A stretch of DNA of 41,870 bases from an uncultured Candidatus Saccharibacteria bacterium (lineage in GTDB: Bacteria; Patescibacteriota; Saccharimonadia; Saccharimonadales; Saccharimonadaceae). Below the pieces are notes generated by a model that did not search any database, was not told where the DNA came from, and worked only from the letters and a program-made list of their open reading frames with translations. A program made the position numbers and the translations under genes. Shown here piece by piece: positions 31,875-38,734 of the stretch (position 1 is the first letter of the stretch; every line of letters starts with the position of its first letter). The DNA lies in NCBI GenBank assembly GCA_947305655.1, contig CAMZEA010000004.1, positions 1 to 41,870 of the forward strand, written 5' to 3'.

Positions 31875-32554
31875 TATTTGCCTCCTAGTTTTTTGAACTT
31901 ATCGGCGACTTCGTCGGCAAGCTCCTTCGTCGAAACGAGGTAGCGTGAATGACGCCAGCCTTGCTTAACAGTGAGCTCGGAACCTTTAATAAGCTCGTGA
32001 ATTTTCTTGCCTTGGCGAAGTGGCGTGATGTTATCGTCGGCACCCCAAATAATCTGGGTTGGCGTCGTAACTTTAGCAATGTCGAGCTGTTTATCGGACT
32101 CAATCATGTTCGCGAGGGTCTGCTTCATATTTTCTGGCGCGTTTTCATAGTCGCTAGCGCCGAGAACTTTGTGGACGACGCGGCGAGCGAACTTCGACTT
32201 TTTGAGCGGCGAAAAAACTTTGGATAGGCCACGCGAAACGTCGCGCTTCGCGGACTTTTCATAGTAGCCGGCGGAATCGAGTAAAATAATACCCTTCAAA
32301 TAGTCCGGCTCTTTGCTGAGAAGATTCAAGAGAATACGGCCGCCGTTGCTGTGGCCGAGCGCAATACTGCCTTTTGGCAATTGCTCTTTTGCCCACTCTA
32401 CGTAATCTTCGATTGTATAGACTTTTTTCGACGGCTTACCGAGGCCTGGCACGCGAAGTAATTCGGACTCGATGCCCTGTTGCTTTAAGTCTTTAATAAC
32501 CTCGAGCCATGGCTCTGGTTTGTAAGTCCAGCCATGTAAAATGTAGAGTTTCAT
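31874..32554 (-). CDS. Alpha/beta hydrolase
   Basis: 226 residues. Oxyanion HGW (7-9), nucleophile GHSNGG (Ser69), acid residue in IWGADDNITP, and catalytic His in QGWRHSRYL. The substrate is not evident. It lies between the MurF-like ligase and the FemX genes with one-base overlaps, so a role in wall precursor editing or turnover is possible but inferred only from position. Confidence 0.88.
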   Translation of the reverse strand: MKLYILHGWTYKPEPWLEVIKDLKQQGIESELLRVPGLGKPSKKVYTIEDYVEWAKEQLPKGSIALGHSNGGRILLNLLSKEPDYLKGIILLDSAGYYEKSAKRDVSRGLSKVFSPLKKSKFARRVVHKVLGASDYENAPENMKQTLANMIESDKQLDIAKVTTPTQIIWGADDNITPLRQGKKIHELIKGSELTVKQGWRHSRYLVSTKELADEVADKFKKLGGK

Positions 32555-33822
32555 TATTCGAGCCCCCAGCTCGCGCGGCGCTTTCTGTGCGCTTCGTCCT
32601 GGCGTGCAAGTTTAGAGATGTCGTCTGGGTTTGCGAGCAACTTCTCGACAATCCATTCGAGATACTGACTGCCCTTAAAAATAACAGTCTCCTTGCCAGT
32701 AAGATTCGCTTCGAGGAATTTGAGTGCTTGCTGTGGCTTATCGAAAGATTCGAAGTCGCATTTGCCGTTAAGAAGTGGCGCAGTATATTTCTTTGTGCGG
32801 CGACCAATCATAATGATTTTTTCAACCTTAGTATCGAGGAGGAGTTGGGCGAGTTTTTTGTGCTCTTCGCCTTCGAGATTGCCCTGGTCGATAATGTCAC
32901 CGATAACAAGCCACTTGTGTGGCGCATGAAGAACTTTCACCATGTCGAGCACAGTCGTCATACTAATAATATGAGCGTTGTAGCTAGAGTCAATAATCTT
33001 GACACCCTTCTTGCCTTCGAGGTAATTACTACGACCCGGCGGCATATGGTAGCCCTTAAGATCGGTCGTAACCTTCTGGCCGAGATAATCCATGAGCTTA
33101 TCGAGCATGAGTAGCTGAACCGTCACGTCGCGCGGCATCGGATCATGAAACTCGTACTTGCGGTTGCCAATCTCGAAAGTCGCGCGGTCTGGATAGGCCT
33201 CATATTTTTTGAGCTTGTTCGTATCGACTGCGACAACTTCAGCCTTGATGTCTTTGCAATGTTCACGCATGTCGTCGTTCGCGCCGTCAATCAGTACGAG
33301 CTTCTTGGTATTAGCCGGAATGGTCGCAAACTCATGCGCGATTGCTTCGTCAATATTCACGAAGCGGCCGGATTTAACCTCGTTTTCATAGAAAACGGCA
33401 TGCGAACGACCGAGGCTCACCCAGAGCGAAACCTCAGGCTTCAGCCATTTGGCGACAAATTCGGCTTCGTGCGGGCGTTCGCCGTCGCATTCAACCATGT
33501 AGAATTTCTCATGGCGGCGGTAGAAAAACGCGCGGAACGGCGTCTGGAAAATCAGCGAAAACCAATGGAGCTTGCTACCCGTAATGCCGCGCTGGCCGAG
33601 GATATCGAAGGCGATACCGAAGGCGGAGTTCGCGTCGTGCGAATAATGAGCTTTACTTCCCAGCTGGCTCTCGATGAGATTAAGCATTGTGGTTTTGCCA
33701 GCGGAACCAGTCACAATGATGATGCGCGGATGCCAGCGCTTCAGAGAGATATTCGCAAAAAATTTGAAGTAGCCTGCGGCCACAAAATAGAATTTTTTCT
33801 TTAATTTAGAGACAATTGTCAT
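32554..33822 (-). CDS. murF: MurF-like Mur ligase
   Basis: 422 residues. ATP loop VTGSAGKTT (37-45), HDANSAFGIAFDILG where MurF has its NxNxxxG region, PPGRSNYLEGKKGVKIIDSSYNA in the middle domain, and VIGDIIDQGN in the C-terminal domain. MurF adds D-Ala-D-Ala to UDP-MurNAc-tripeptide. An N-terminal UDP-binding domain is short or missing, so the exact substrate is not certain. First gene of the wall operon; its ATG lies seven bases after TGG-TATAAT, so it is leaderless. Confidence 0.82.
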   Translation of the reverse strand: MTIVSKLKKKFYFVAAGYFKFFANISLKRWHPRIIIVTGSAGKTTMLNLIESQLGSKAHYSHDANSAFGIAFDILGQRGITGSKLHWFSLIFQTPFRAFFYRRHEKFYMVECDGERPHEAEFVAKWLKPEVSLWVSLGRSHAVFYENEVKSGRFVNIDEAIAHEFATIPANTKKLVLIDGANDDMREHCKDIKAEVVAVDTNKLKKYEAYPDRATFEIGNRKYEFHDPMPRDVTVQLLMLDKLMDYLGQKVTTDLKGYHMPPGRSNYLEGKKGVKIIDSSYNAHIISMTTVLDMVKVLHAPHKWLVIGDIIDQGNLEGEEHKKLAQLLLDTKVEKIIMIGRRTKKYTAPLLNGKCDFESFDKPQQALKFLEANLTGKETVIFKGSQYLEWIVEKLLANPDDISKLARQDEAHRKRRASWGLE

Positions 33823-33829
33823 TTGTTCT

Positions 33830-33838
33830 ATTATACCA
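33830..33838 (-). promoter_or_regulatory. Extended -10 promoter giving leaderless mRNA for the wall operon
   Basis: On the minus strand TGG-TATAAT, seven bases, ATG at 33822. Confidence 0.75.
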
Positions 33839-33850
33839 TACCGTTATAGC

Positions 33851-33878
33851 TTGCTTCGAGTCCTCCATCTGATAGAAT
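33851..33878 (+). promoter_or_regulatory. Promoter of the 33931 gene
   Basis: TTGCTT (33851-33856), a 16-base spacer and TAGAAT (33873-33878) with extended TGA. Confidence 0.75.
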
Positions 33879-33881
33879 AGA

Positions 33882-33925
33882 GGCAGTTTAGCTCATTAAC
33901 CACCTGGGTCCAAAATAAGGAGGTG
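33882..33925 (+). promoter_or_regulatory. Leader that can mask the ribosome binding site
   Basis: GGCAGTTT (33882-33889) lies three bases after the -10 box. CACCT (33901-33905) can pair with AGGTG (33921-33925), which is part of the ribosome binding site AGGAGGTG. The same two elements recur before the gene at 35313. Confidence 0.6.
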
Positions 33926-33930
33926 ATCTT

Positions 33931-34605
33931 ATGGGTTATCCATTTGAATTACCGAGATTCGTGTCAGAAGGAATCGAAGATTACCCCGAATTAGACAATC
34001 GCGCAGTTGACGATTTGCGTACAATTTACTCTGACCTCGAACGAGAGATGAAGATATGCGGATGCATAATTGCCGCCTATGAAGGGCGCTCGGCAACCGA
34101 CGGATTACTTGACGCCCGCATTCTCAACACGAAGAAGATAACGTCAAATGTGGCTTGGCGTCTTGCGAATTATCTGTCAAAAGCATCGGGTGGGCGCATA
34201 GCGCCCGAAGACGCGACAATCCGCGACGTAATCGAGAACGGGTACGACATCGATAAGATGCCGTTGCTCGGTTTCAAGAACCAGCAGCGCCTGCTTTTCT
34301 CAGAGAAAACGAGTGAGAGTATCATCGAGGCGCTTAATGACGAATTCGAAATCGATTACCGGAAAGAGCGCGAGGCCATCCTCAAAAAGCACGAAGGGCT
34401 CGACACGTTCATTGCGAGTACCGCTATGACCGATCGCGGCAAACGCAACCTTTTCAGTGCTATGGGCAATTACAGCGCCACTCTTCGCGACCTGACTGAA
34501 TGGAGAGTAGACGTCCGTGAGCTTCGTGGGCTGAACGCAAAGAATCGAACGATTCTTCTCAGCGCACTCAAAGAGAGCGGTGTTAATTATGGAGACACGA
34601 GATAA
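33931..34605 (+). CDS. Protein with two alpha-CTD-like modules, unknown
   Basis: 224 residues, soluble. Residues about 157-222 (TDRGKRNLFSAMGNYSATLRDL, then VRELRGLNAKNRTILLSAL) fit the RNA polymerase alpha C-terminal fold. Residues about 66-145 form a second module similar to modules of the protein at 35313, with the shared ending IDYRKERE. The family name is by analogy; DNA or polymerase contact is a guess. AGGAGGTG lies five bases before ATG. Monocistronic. Confidence 0.7.
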   Translation: MGYPFELPRFVSEGIEDYPELDNRAVDDLRTIYSDLEREMKICGCIIAAYEGRSATDGLLDARILNTKKITSNVAWRLANYLSKASGGRIAPEDATIRDVIENGYDIDKMPLLGFKNQQRLLFSEKTSESIIEALNDEFEIDYRKEREAILKKHEGLDTFIASTAMTDRGKRNLFSAMGNYSATLRDLTEWRVDVRELRGLNAKNRTILLSALKESGVNYGDTR

Positions 34606-34621
34606 CGGTAAACCAGGCGAG

Positions 34622-34649
34622 AAGGCTGCTAGTTATTAGCGGCCTTTTT
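34622..34649 (+). terminator. Terminator of the 33931 gene
   Basis: AAGGCTGCT (34622-34630) pairs with AGCGGCCTT (34638-34646) around AGTTATT, followed by T residues to 34649. Confidence 0.87.
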
Positions 34650-34657
34650 GATTTTAA

Positions 34658-34666
34658 TGATAAAAT
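34658..34666 (+). promoter_or_regulatory. Extended -10 promoter giving leaderless mRNA (34674 gene)
   Basis: TGA-TAAAAT, seven bases, ATG at 34674. No -35 box: that position lies in the preceding terminator stem. Confidence 0.75.
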
Positions 34667-34673
34667 AATTAGC

Positions 34674-35225
34674 ATGAGCACTTCGTATATCATTTCGCAA
34701 GTTTTTACGATTGCTATGTATGCGTTTCTGGCGGTTAGTTACGTCGTGAAGAAGCGCCGCAGTATTTTGATAATTAGTACAATTTCGATTATTTTGAATG
34801 CGCTAGCCTACGTTTTTCTTCAGGCCTGGACCGGGCTCGCCGTTTGCGGAATTGTTTTCGCGCGCAACATCTATTCATTTTGGGATTATTACAAATATGG
34901 CGAGCAGGAAAAGCACTCGACTCGCGATATTGTCGTACTAGTCGCTACCATCCTGGGCCTCATTGCCGTAGCAATTCCGACCTATGACGGCATCTTGAGC
35001 CTAATGTCCGTCTTTGGCGCAGCGCTCTATAACTACTCTATTTGGCAGAAAAGCCCGATGGCCTACAAGGCGCTCGGCATCCCGACCTGCATACTGTGGA
35101 TCGCATATAATGCCTTCGTCCATTCATTCTTCGGCGTTGTGCTCGAAGGCGTGCTACTCATCGCTTCTACCTATGGCCTAGTTAAGGCGCTAAAAGCCCC
35201 AAAGAAGCACAAACGCAAGAAGTAA
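34674..35225 (+). CDS. YgjV-like inner membrane protein
   Basis: 183 residues with about six to seven transmembrane helices and a basic C-terminus (PKKHKRKK). The length and the WIAYNAFVHSFFGVVLEG segment fit the YgjV (Imp-YgjV) family, whose function is unknown. A vitamin transporter of the PnuC type was considered but its motifs are not visible. The next promoter starts directly after the stop. Confidence 0.68.
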   Translation: MSTSYIISQVFTIAMYAFLAVSYVVKKRRSILIISTISIILNALAYVFLQAWTGLAVCGIVFARNIYSFWDYYKYGEQEKHSTRDIVVLVATILGLIAVAIPTYDGILSLMSVFGAALYNYSIWQKSPMAYKALGIPTCILWIAYNAFVHSFFGVVLEGVLLIASTYGLVKALKAPKKHKRKK

Positions 35226-35254
35226 TTGATTTTTGGGCATATTTATTGTATAAT
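35226..35254 (+). promoter_or_regulatory. Promoter of the 35313 gene
   Basis: TTGATT (35226-35231), a 17-base spacer and TATAAT (35249-35254), directly after the TAA at 35223-35225. Confidence 0.82.
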
Positions 35255-35257
35255 ATC

Positions 35258-35307
35258 GGCAGTTTTTGATCTTTTCAATATTTATACCTGGTTTATATTA
35301 GGAGGTG
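35258..35307 (+). promoter_or_regulatory. Leader that can mask the ribosome binding site, second copy
   Basis: GGCAGTTT (35258-35265), again three bases after the -10 box. TACCT (35285-35289) can pair with AGGTG (35303-35307) of the ribosome binding site GGAGGTGG. Confidence 0.58.
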
Positions 35308-35312
35308 GTAAT

Positions 35313-36146
35313 ATGACCCGAAAAAAGGATGCTAGAGTTGTTAGAGCTATGCCGAGAGAAGCAGTTCTTGCGATGCCGATTATTGACCTTGATTTACCTC
35401 GGACCGTAAAGGAACGTCTTTCCGTTCATCTGTCCGAGGAAAGCGAGCTCGAGTTTTTTCCCGAGGAAGTTACGCTCAACTATTTAATTCAGAGCAAATA
35501 TGATCTCGAAAAAATTCCCGCGATGAATGTCGTAGGAAGACAGAGAATGTTCTGTCCTTCAGTTTGCGAGAAAATCAAGACTACTCTTAGGGAACGATAT
35601 AATATCGACTACGCAGAGGAGCGCCTACAGGCTCGCCGTGAGCAAATTCTCAAAAGACCAATCGTGAGAGCGAAGCTCCCGCCGACTATAGCCAAGCGCC
35701 TTACAGAGTTTCTCTCCGAGGCGTCTTATGGCAAGATTAAGCCCGAGGAGGCGACTATTACGGATTTGCTCCATAGCGCCTACGACGTTTGCGAGATGAC
35801 CGCTTATTACGAGGATTTTAAGCGAAAAATGTTTACGCCACTGGTAGCCCAGAGGATTGTCACAAAACTCGAAGAGGAATATGGCATTGACTATGCAAAG
35901 GAGCGTGAAATCTTCCTCGCTCAGCACACCGGTCTCGATTCGTTTATAGTTCGGACCGGGCTCCCTAATAGCTGCCACATAATCCTTCTGAGTAGAATGC
36001 AAAACTTCAATGCGACTTTCCGCGACTTGCTCGACGTTCCGTTCGACTTCCGGTTAATGAAGCGTTTTAGTGGCACCACGAACAGCTTTATCTTGGGATT
36101 ATTCGAGGAGGAAGGCATAGACTACGAATCAGCTCGACGAAAGTAA
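35313..36146 (+). CDS. Protein with three tandem alpha-CTD-like modules, unknown
   Basis: 277 residues from ATG at 35313, chosen over an upstream TTG because GGAGGTGG lies just before it and the promoter ends at 35254. Modules at about 23-100, 117-194 and 208-271 align by eye: a 'LP..(I/V)..RL..FLSE.S' helix start, '(F/I)(K)PEE.T...LL.S.YD', and endings 'Y(N/G)IDYA(E/K)ER'. The last module is the closest to RNA polymerase alpha-CTD. Related to the protein at 33931. Possibly a DNA-binding scaffold; function unknown. Confidence 0.7.
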   Translation: MTRKKDARVVRAMPREAVLAMPIIDLDLPRTVKERLSVHLSEESELEFFPEEVTLNYLIQSKYDLEKIPAMNVVGRQRMFCPSVCEKIKTTLRERYNIDYAEERLQARREQILKRPIVRAKLPPTIAKRLTEFLSEASYGKIKPEEATITDLLHSAYDVCEMTAYYEDFKRKMFTPLVAQRIVTKLEEEYGIDYAKEREIFLAQHTGLDSFIVRTGLPNSCHIILLSRMQNFNATFRDLLDVPFDFRLMKRFSGTTNSFILGLFEEEGIDYESARRK

Positions 36147-36153
36147 CCAGGTA

Positions 36154-36188
36154 ATAGGCCGCTCTTTAATAGGGCGGTCTATTTCTTT
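36154..36188 (+). terminator. Terminator of the 35313 gene, fused to the next promoter
   Basis: ATAGGCCGCTCT (36154-36165) pairs over 12 positions with AGGGCGGTCTAT (36171-36182), with G-U pairs. The T-rich tail runs into TTGACA of the next promoter. Confidence 0.87.
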
Positions 36189-36214
36189 GACAATTTCTAA
36201 AATGATATTAAAAT
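36187..36214 (+). promoter_or_regulatory. Promoter giving leaderless SPOUT methylase mRNA
   Basis: TTGACA (36187-36192), a 16-base spacer, TAAAAT (36209-36214), six bases, ATG at 36221. Confidence 0.8.
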
Positions 36215-36220
36215 ATAGAT

Positions 36221-36769
36221 ATGGACGCAGCGACTGACACGCGAAACCTCATCGATAAATTCAAAGGTCTCCCGAACGAGGAGATTATTTCTGAGCTCGA
36301 TAAAAGTCGCATCCCGGTCGAAATTGCGATTGAGAATTTGGCGCACGATTTTAATATCGGGACAATTGTTCGTAATGCGAACGCTTTTAACGTCAGCCGC
36401 GTGCATATTATCGGAAAGCGCAAATATAACCGTCGCGGCGCGATGGTAACGGATAAATACTTACATATCGACCACTTTGCAACCGTCGACGAATTTATCG
36501 CCGACGCACATGAGCGCGGCATGATCGTCGTAGCCGTCGATAATAATCGCCCGGAATCTCGCCCGCTCGCCAAGGTTAAATTGAAAATGAATTCCATTTT
36601 CGTTTTTGGGTCCGAGTCGGATGGAATCTCTCAGGAATTATTAGACGCTGCCGATCAGGCATTTTATATCGAGCAGCTCGGTTCGACGCGCTCGATTAAT
36701 GTCGGCTGCGCATCCGCAATTGCGATGTATGAGGCCGTGCGCCAGTTAGGATTATTGCCAAATGCGTAA
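36221..36769 (+). CDS. SPOUT (TrmH/SpoU) RNA 2'-O-methyltransferase
   Basis: 182 residues. Motif 1 NIGTIVRNANAF with the catalytic-type Arg, motif 2 FVFGSESDGIS, and motif 3 STRSINVGCASAIAMYEAVRQ, forming the trefoil-knot SAM site. It methylates the ribose of tRNA or rRNA; the target cannot be told from sequence. First of four overlapping genes for nucleic-acid modification. Confidence 0.92.
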   Translation: MDAATDTRNLIDKFKGLPNEEIISELDKSRIPVEIAIENLAHDFNIGTIVRNANAFNVSRVHIIGKRKYNRRGAMVTDKYLHIDHFATVDEFIADAHERGMIVVAVDNNRPESRPLAKVKLKMNSIFVFGSESDGISQELLDAADQAFYIEQLGSTRSINVGCASAIAMYEAVRQLGLLPNA

Positions 36770-37313
36770 ACACGAGCTCAGCCAGCATTTCTTGCGCGGG
36801 CCGAGACTGGCCGGTTTTCTAATTGGGCACAGCAATATCAAGAAGCGCGACACGGTCATTGACATTGGTGCGGGGTCGGGCGTCATTACCGCTGCGCTAG
36901 CACGCCGTTGCAAACATGTAATCGCCGTAGAGCCAGACCACGAGACCGCCGCAAAGCTCCGCCAAAATGTCGGTAAGCTCGAAAATGTCACGGTCGTCGA
37001 GCAGGATTTCCTCGACATGGATTTGCCGGATGGCGAATACAAGATTTTTGCGAATCCGCCTTTTCATCTCAGCTCCGCGATTCTCCACAAGCTTGACGAG
37101 GCGCCAAATCCGCCTTCCGCGATTTATCTGATTTTACAAAAGCAATTCGCGCTGAAGCTACTAAATAATGATCGCCATTATACTTCGCAGCTCGGCATGC
37201 AATTATTCGTACATTATGCGCCACGCATTCGCTTGCCGCTCCGACCTGAGTATTTTACGCCGCCACCGGCCGTGCCGACGGTTCTGTTTGAGTTAAAGCG
37301 GAGAGAAGAATGA
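36762..37313 (+). CDS. Erm/KsgA-like rRNA adenine N6-methyltransferase, short
   Basis: 183 residues. QHFLRG (substrate-binding start), VIDIGAGSGVITAALA (SAM motif I), AVEPDHE, and catalytic motif IV ANPPFHLSSAIL. KsgA has NLPYNIS and typical Erm proteins NIPYNIS or NPPF-like forms, so this is closer to Erm. Usual length is 245-280; the C-terminal helical domain is nearly gone. It could give macrolide resistance or methylate 16S rRNA. It overlaps both neighbours. Confidence 0.85.
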   Translation: MRKHELSQHFLRGPRLAGFLIGHSNIKKRDTVIDIGAGSGVITAALARRCKHVIAVEPDHETAAKLRQNVGKLENVTVVEQDFLDMDLPDGEYKIFANPPFHLSSAILHKLDEAPNPPSAIYLILQKQFALKLLNNDRHYTSQLGMQLFVHYAPRIRLPLRPEYFTPPPAVPTVLFELKRREE

Positions 37314-38005
37314 AAGATCAGCTAATCGCCGAGATGGATAGGCGCGTCGACCCCGAGCGCATCGCCGCGACGGCGCATTTTTTCGGCATCTGCCCTGGTG
37401 GTTATGGCGAAGGCGATATTCTGCTCGGCTTGCCAGTGCCTGTCGCGCGCAAAATTGCGCTTCATTATAAAACGATGCCGGCGAACGAAATTGTCGAGTT
37501 GCTCCATTCAAAGGTTCACGAACATAGATTCGCTGCGCTCGAAATTTTAGTCGCGCAATATAAGAAAAATCCCGATCAAAGCCGCCAAATTCTGCTCAAC
37601 AACCTCGGGGGCGTCAACAACTGGGATCTCGTTGATGTGATTACTTGGCGAATTCTTGGCATGTGGGCGCTCGAGCATCACGACGAAAAGATTTTCCATA
37701 AGCTTGCTAAAAGCAAAAATCTCTGGGAGCGCCGCATCGCGGTCGTAAGTTATATGGCTTTTTATCGCCACGGCGTGATGGGCGACGGGCCGGAGATTAT
37801 CGAGGAGCTGCTCGGCGACAAAGAGCCGCTCATCCACAAAGCCTGCGGCTGGATGCTTCGCGAGATTTATTGGCGCGTCGATAAACATTTTGTCGAGTCA
37901 TTCATTATCGACCACTACAAACAAATGTCACGCACGACTTTGCGCTACGCGATTGAGCGCATGCCAGAAAAGCAGCGCAAGCAATTCTTGAAAGGAGAGT
38001 TCTGA
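37310..38005 (+). CDS. AlkD-like DNA alkylation repair protein
   Basis: 231 residues of HEAT-like helices. NNWDLVDV holds the Trp and catalytic-type Asp of AlkD glycosylases, followed by LWERRIAVVS and HKACGWMLREI. AlkD removes positively charged alkyl bases such as N7-methylguanine without flipping them. The length fits the family. It is coupled to both neighbours (ATGA and TGATG overlaps). Confidence 0.9.
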   Translation: MKDQLIAEMDRRVDPERIAATAHFFGICPGGYGEGDILLGLPVPVARKIALHYKTMPANEIVELLHSKVHEHRFAALEILVAQYKKNPDQSRQILLNNLGGVNNWDLVDVITWRILGMWALEHHDEKIFHKLAKSKNLWERRIAVVSYMAFYRHGVMGDGPEIIEELLGDKEPLIHKACGWMLREIYWRVDKHFVESFIIDHYKQMSRTTLRYAIERMPEKQRKQFLKGEF

Positions 38006-38220
38006 TGTCGCGCGCTCAAAAACCTCAGCCGTATGAACCCGAAAAATGCTGGGTAAATGATAAACAGAAGATTTGCTACCCAGATGAAGAAACCGCCGAA
38101 GATTCGGCGCGCTTAGTTGAGTATGCGCATGGGTTGCCGGTTAATTCGCTCGGCGCCTACAAGTGCGAATACGGCAACCACTGGCATTTGGCCAATAAAA
38201 ACACTCGTTACAATAAGTAG
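38005..38220 (+). CDS. Small protein with C-terminal WHL motif, unknown
   Basis: 71 residues. The end, LGAYKCEYGNHWHLAN, resembles small proteins whose C-terminus reads Y-x-C-x-x-C-x-x-W-H-L; here only one Cys of the pair remains. A second pair, Cys15 and Cys24, lies near the start. AAGGAG precedes ATG, and the stop overlaps the terminator stem. Confidence 0.75.
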   Translation: MSRAQKPQPYEPEKCWVNDKQKICYPDEETAEDSARLVEYAHGLPVNSLGAYKCEYGNHWHLANKNTRYNK

Positions 38221-38231
38221 CGAGCGTTTTT
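38201..38231. terminator. Bidirectional terminator between convergent genes
   Basis: CTCGTTAC pairs with GTAGCGAG (one G-U) around AATAA, with T5 to the right and A-rich sequence to the left. Confidence 0.75.
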
Positions 38232-38234
38232 AAT

Positions 38235-38627
38235 TTAAATTAACCGATACATCTTCTTCATGGAGAGCAGGAACACGTATCCTGATTCTGTGAAGAAAAG
38301 GACGCTCCCGTTCGAAAACGTAATCTGGATAACTTTATCCCTTTGCTCATCTACTACGGGCGGTGTTACCCTGACGTCAAAATAACCCTCGTCGTCGAGG
38401 TAACCCGAGTCATTATCGGGGCCTTCACTCTTCTTGCCGGAAACGACTCCCGACCACTCAATATAAATAGGGTCGGAATCTTTGACAACGGAGATTGTCT
38501 GGATGCCAGACAAACCGCTGAACAGTTTCCTAACTGACGCAGAGATTTCGGGCGAAAGTGATTCTTTCTCGGTCAGTCTCCTTATTCTCCATTTGAAAAC
38601 TGGTTTGTTATTAATGGGTGCTGCCAT
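38235..38627 (-). CDS. Orphan protein, unknown
   Basis: 130 residues, soluble, basic N-terminus and a beta-rich C-terminal half (VIQITFSNGSVLFFTESGYVFLL). No family recognised. AAGGAGGGG precedes ATG. Monocistronic with a near-consensus promoter, the same style as the other orphan genes of the window. Confidence 0.68.
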   Translation of the reverse strand: MAAPINNKPVFKWRIRRLTEKESLSPEISASVRKLFSGLSGIQTISVVKDSDPIYIEWSGVVSGKKSEGPDNDSGYLDDEGYFDVRVTPPVVDEQRDKVIQITFSNGSVLFFTESGYVFLLSMKKMYRLI

Positions 38628-38662
38628 ATTCGTACCCCTCCTTCAAAATATAGTATGATTCT

Positions 38663-38691
38663 ATTATAGCACACTTGAGCCAAAAAGTCAA
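38663..38691 (-). promoter_or_regulatory. Promoter of the 38235-38627 gene
   Basis: On the minus strand TTGACT (38691-38686), a 17-base spacer and TATAAT (38668-38663) with extended TGC. Confidence 0.85.
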
Positions 38692-38700
38692 GGATAAGCA

Positions 38701-38732
38701 AAAAGCCACCCCTGTTACGAGATGGCTTTTTT
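38701..38732 (-). terminator. Terminator of tig
   Basis: AAAAGCCA (38701-38708) pairs with TGGCTTTT (38723-38730). On the minus strand it ends in T5. Confidence 0.8.
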
Positions 38733-38734
38733 AA

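Noticed and set aside
33145-33804. A 219-codon plus-strand frame opposite the MurF-like gene
   Set aside because: Antisense to a strong Mur ligase match; codon bias is that of the mirrored minus-strand gene.
35226-35312. Upstream TTG start of the three-module protein
   Set aside because: It is the -35 box of the promoter; the RNA starts later, and GGAGGTGG points to ATG at 35313.
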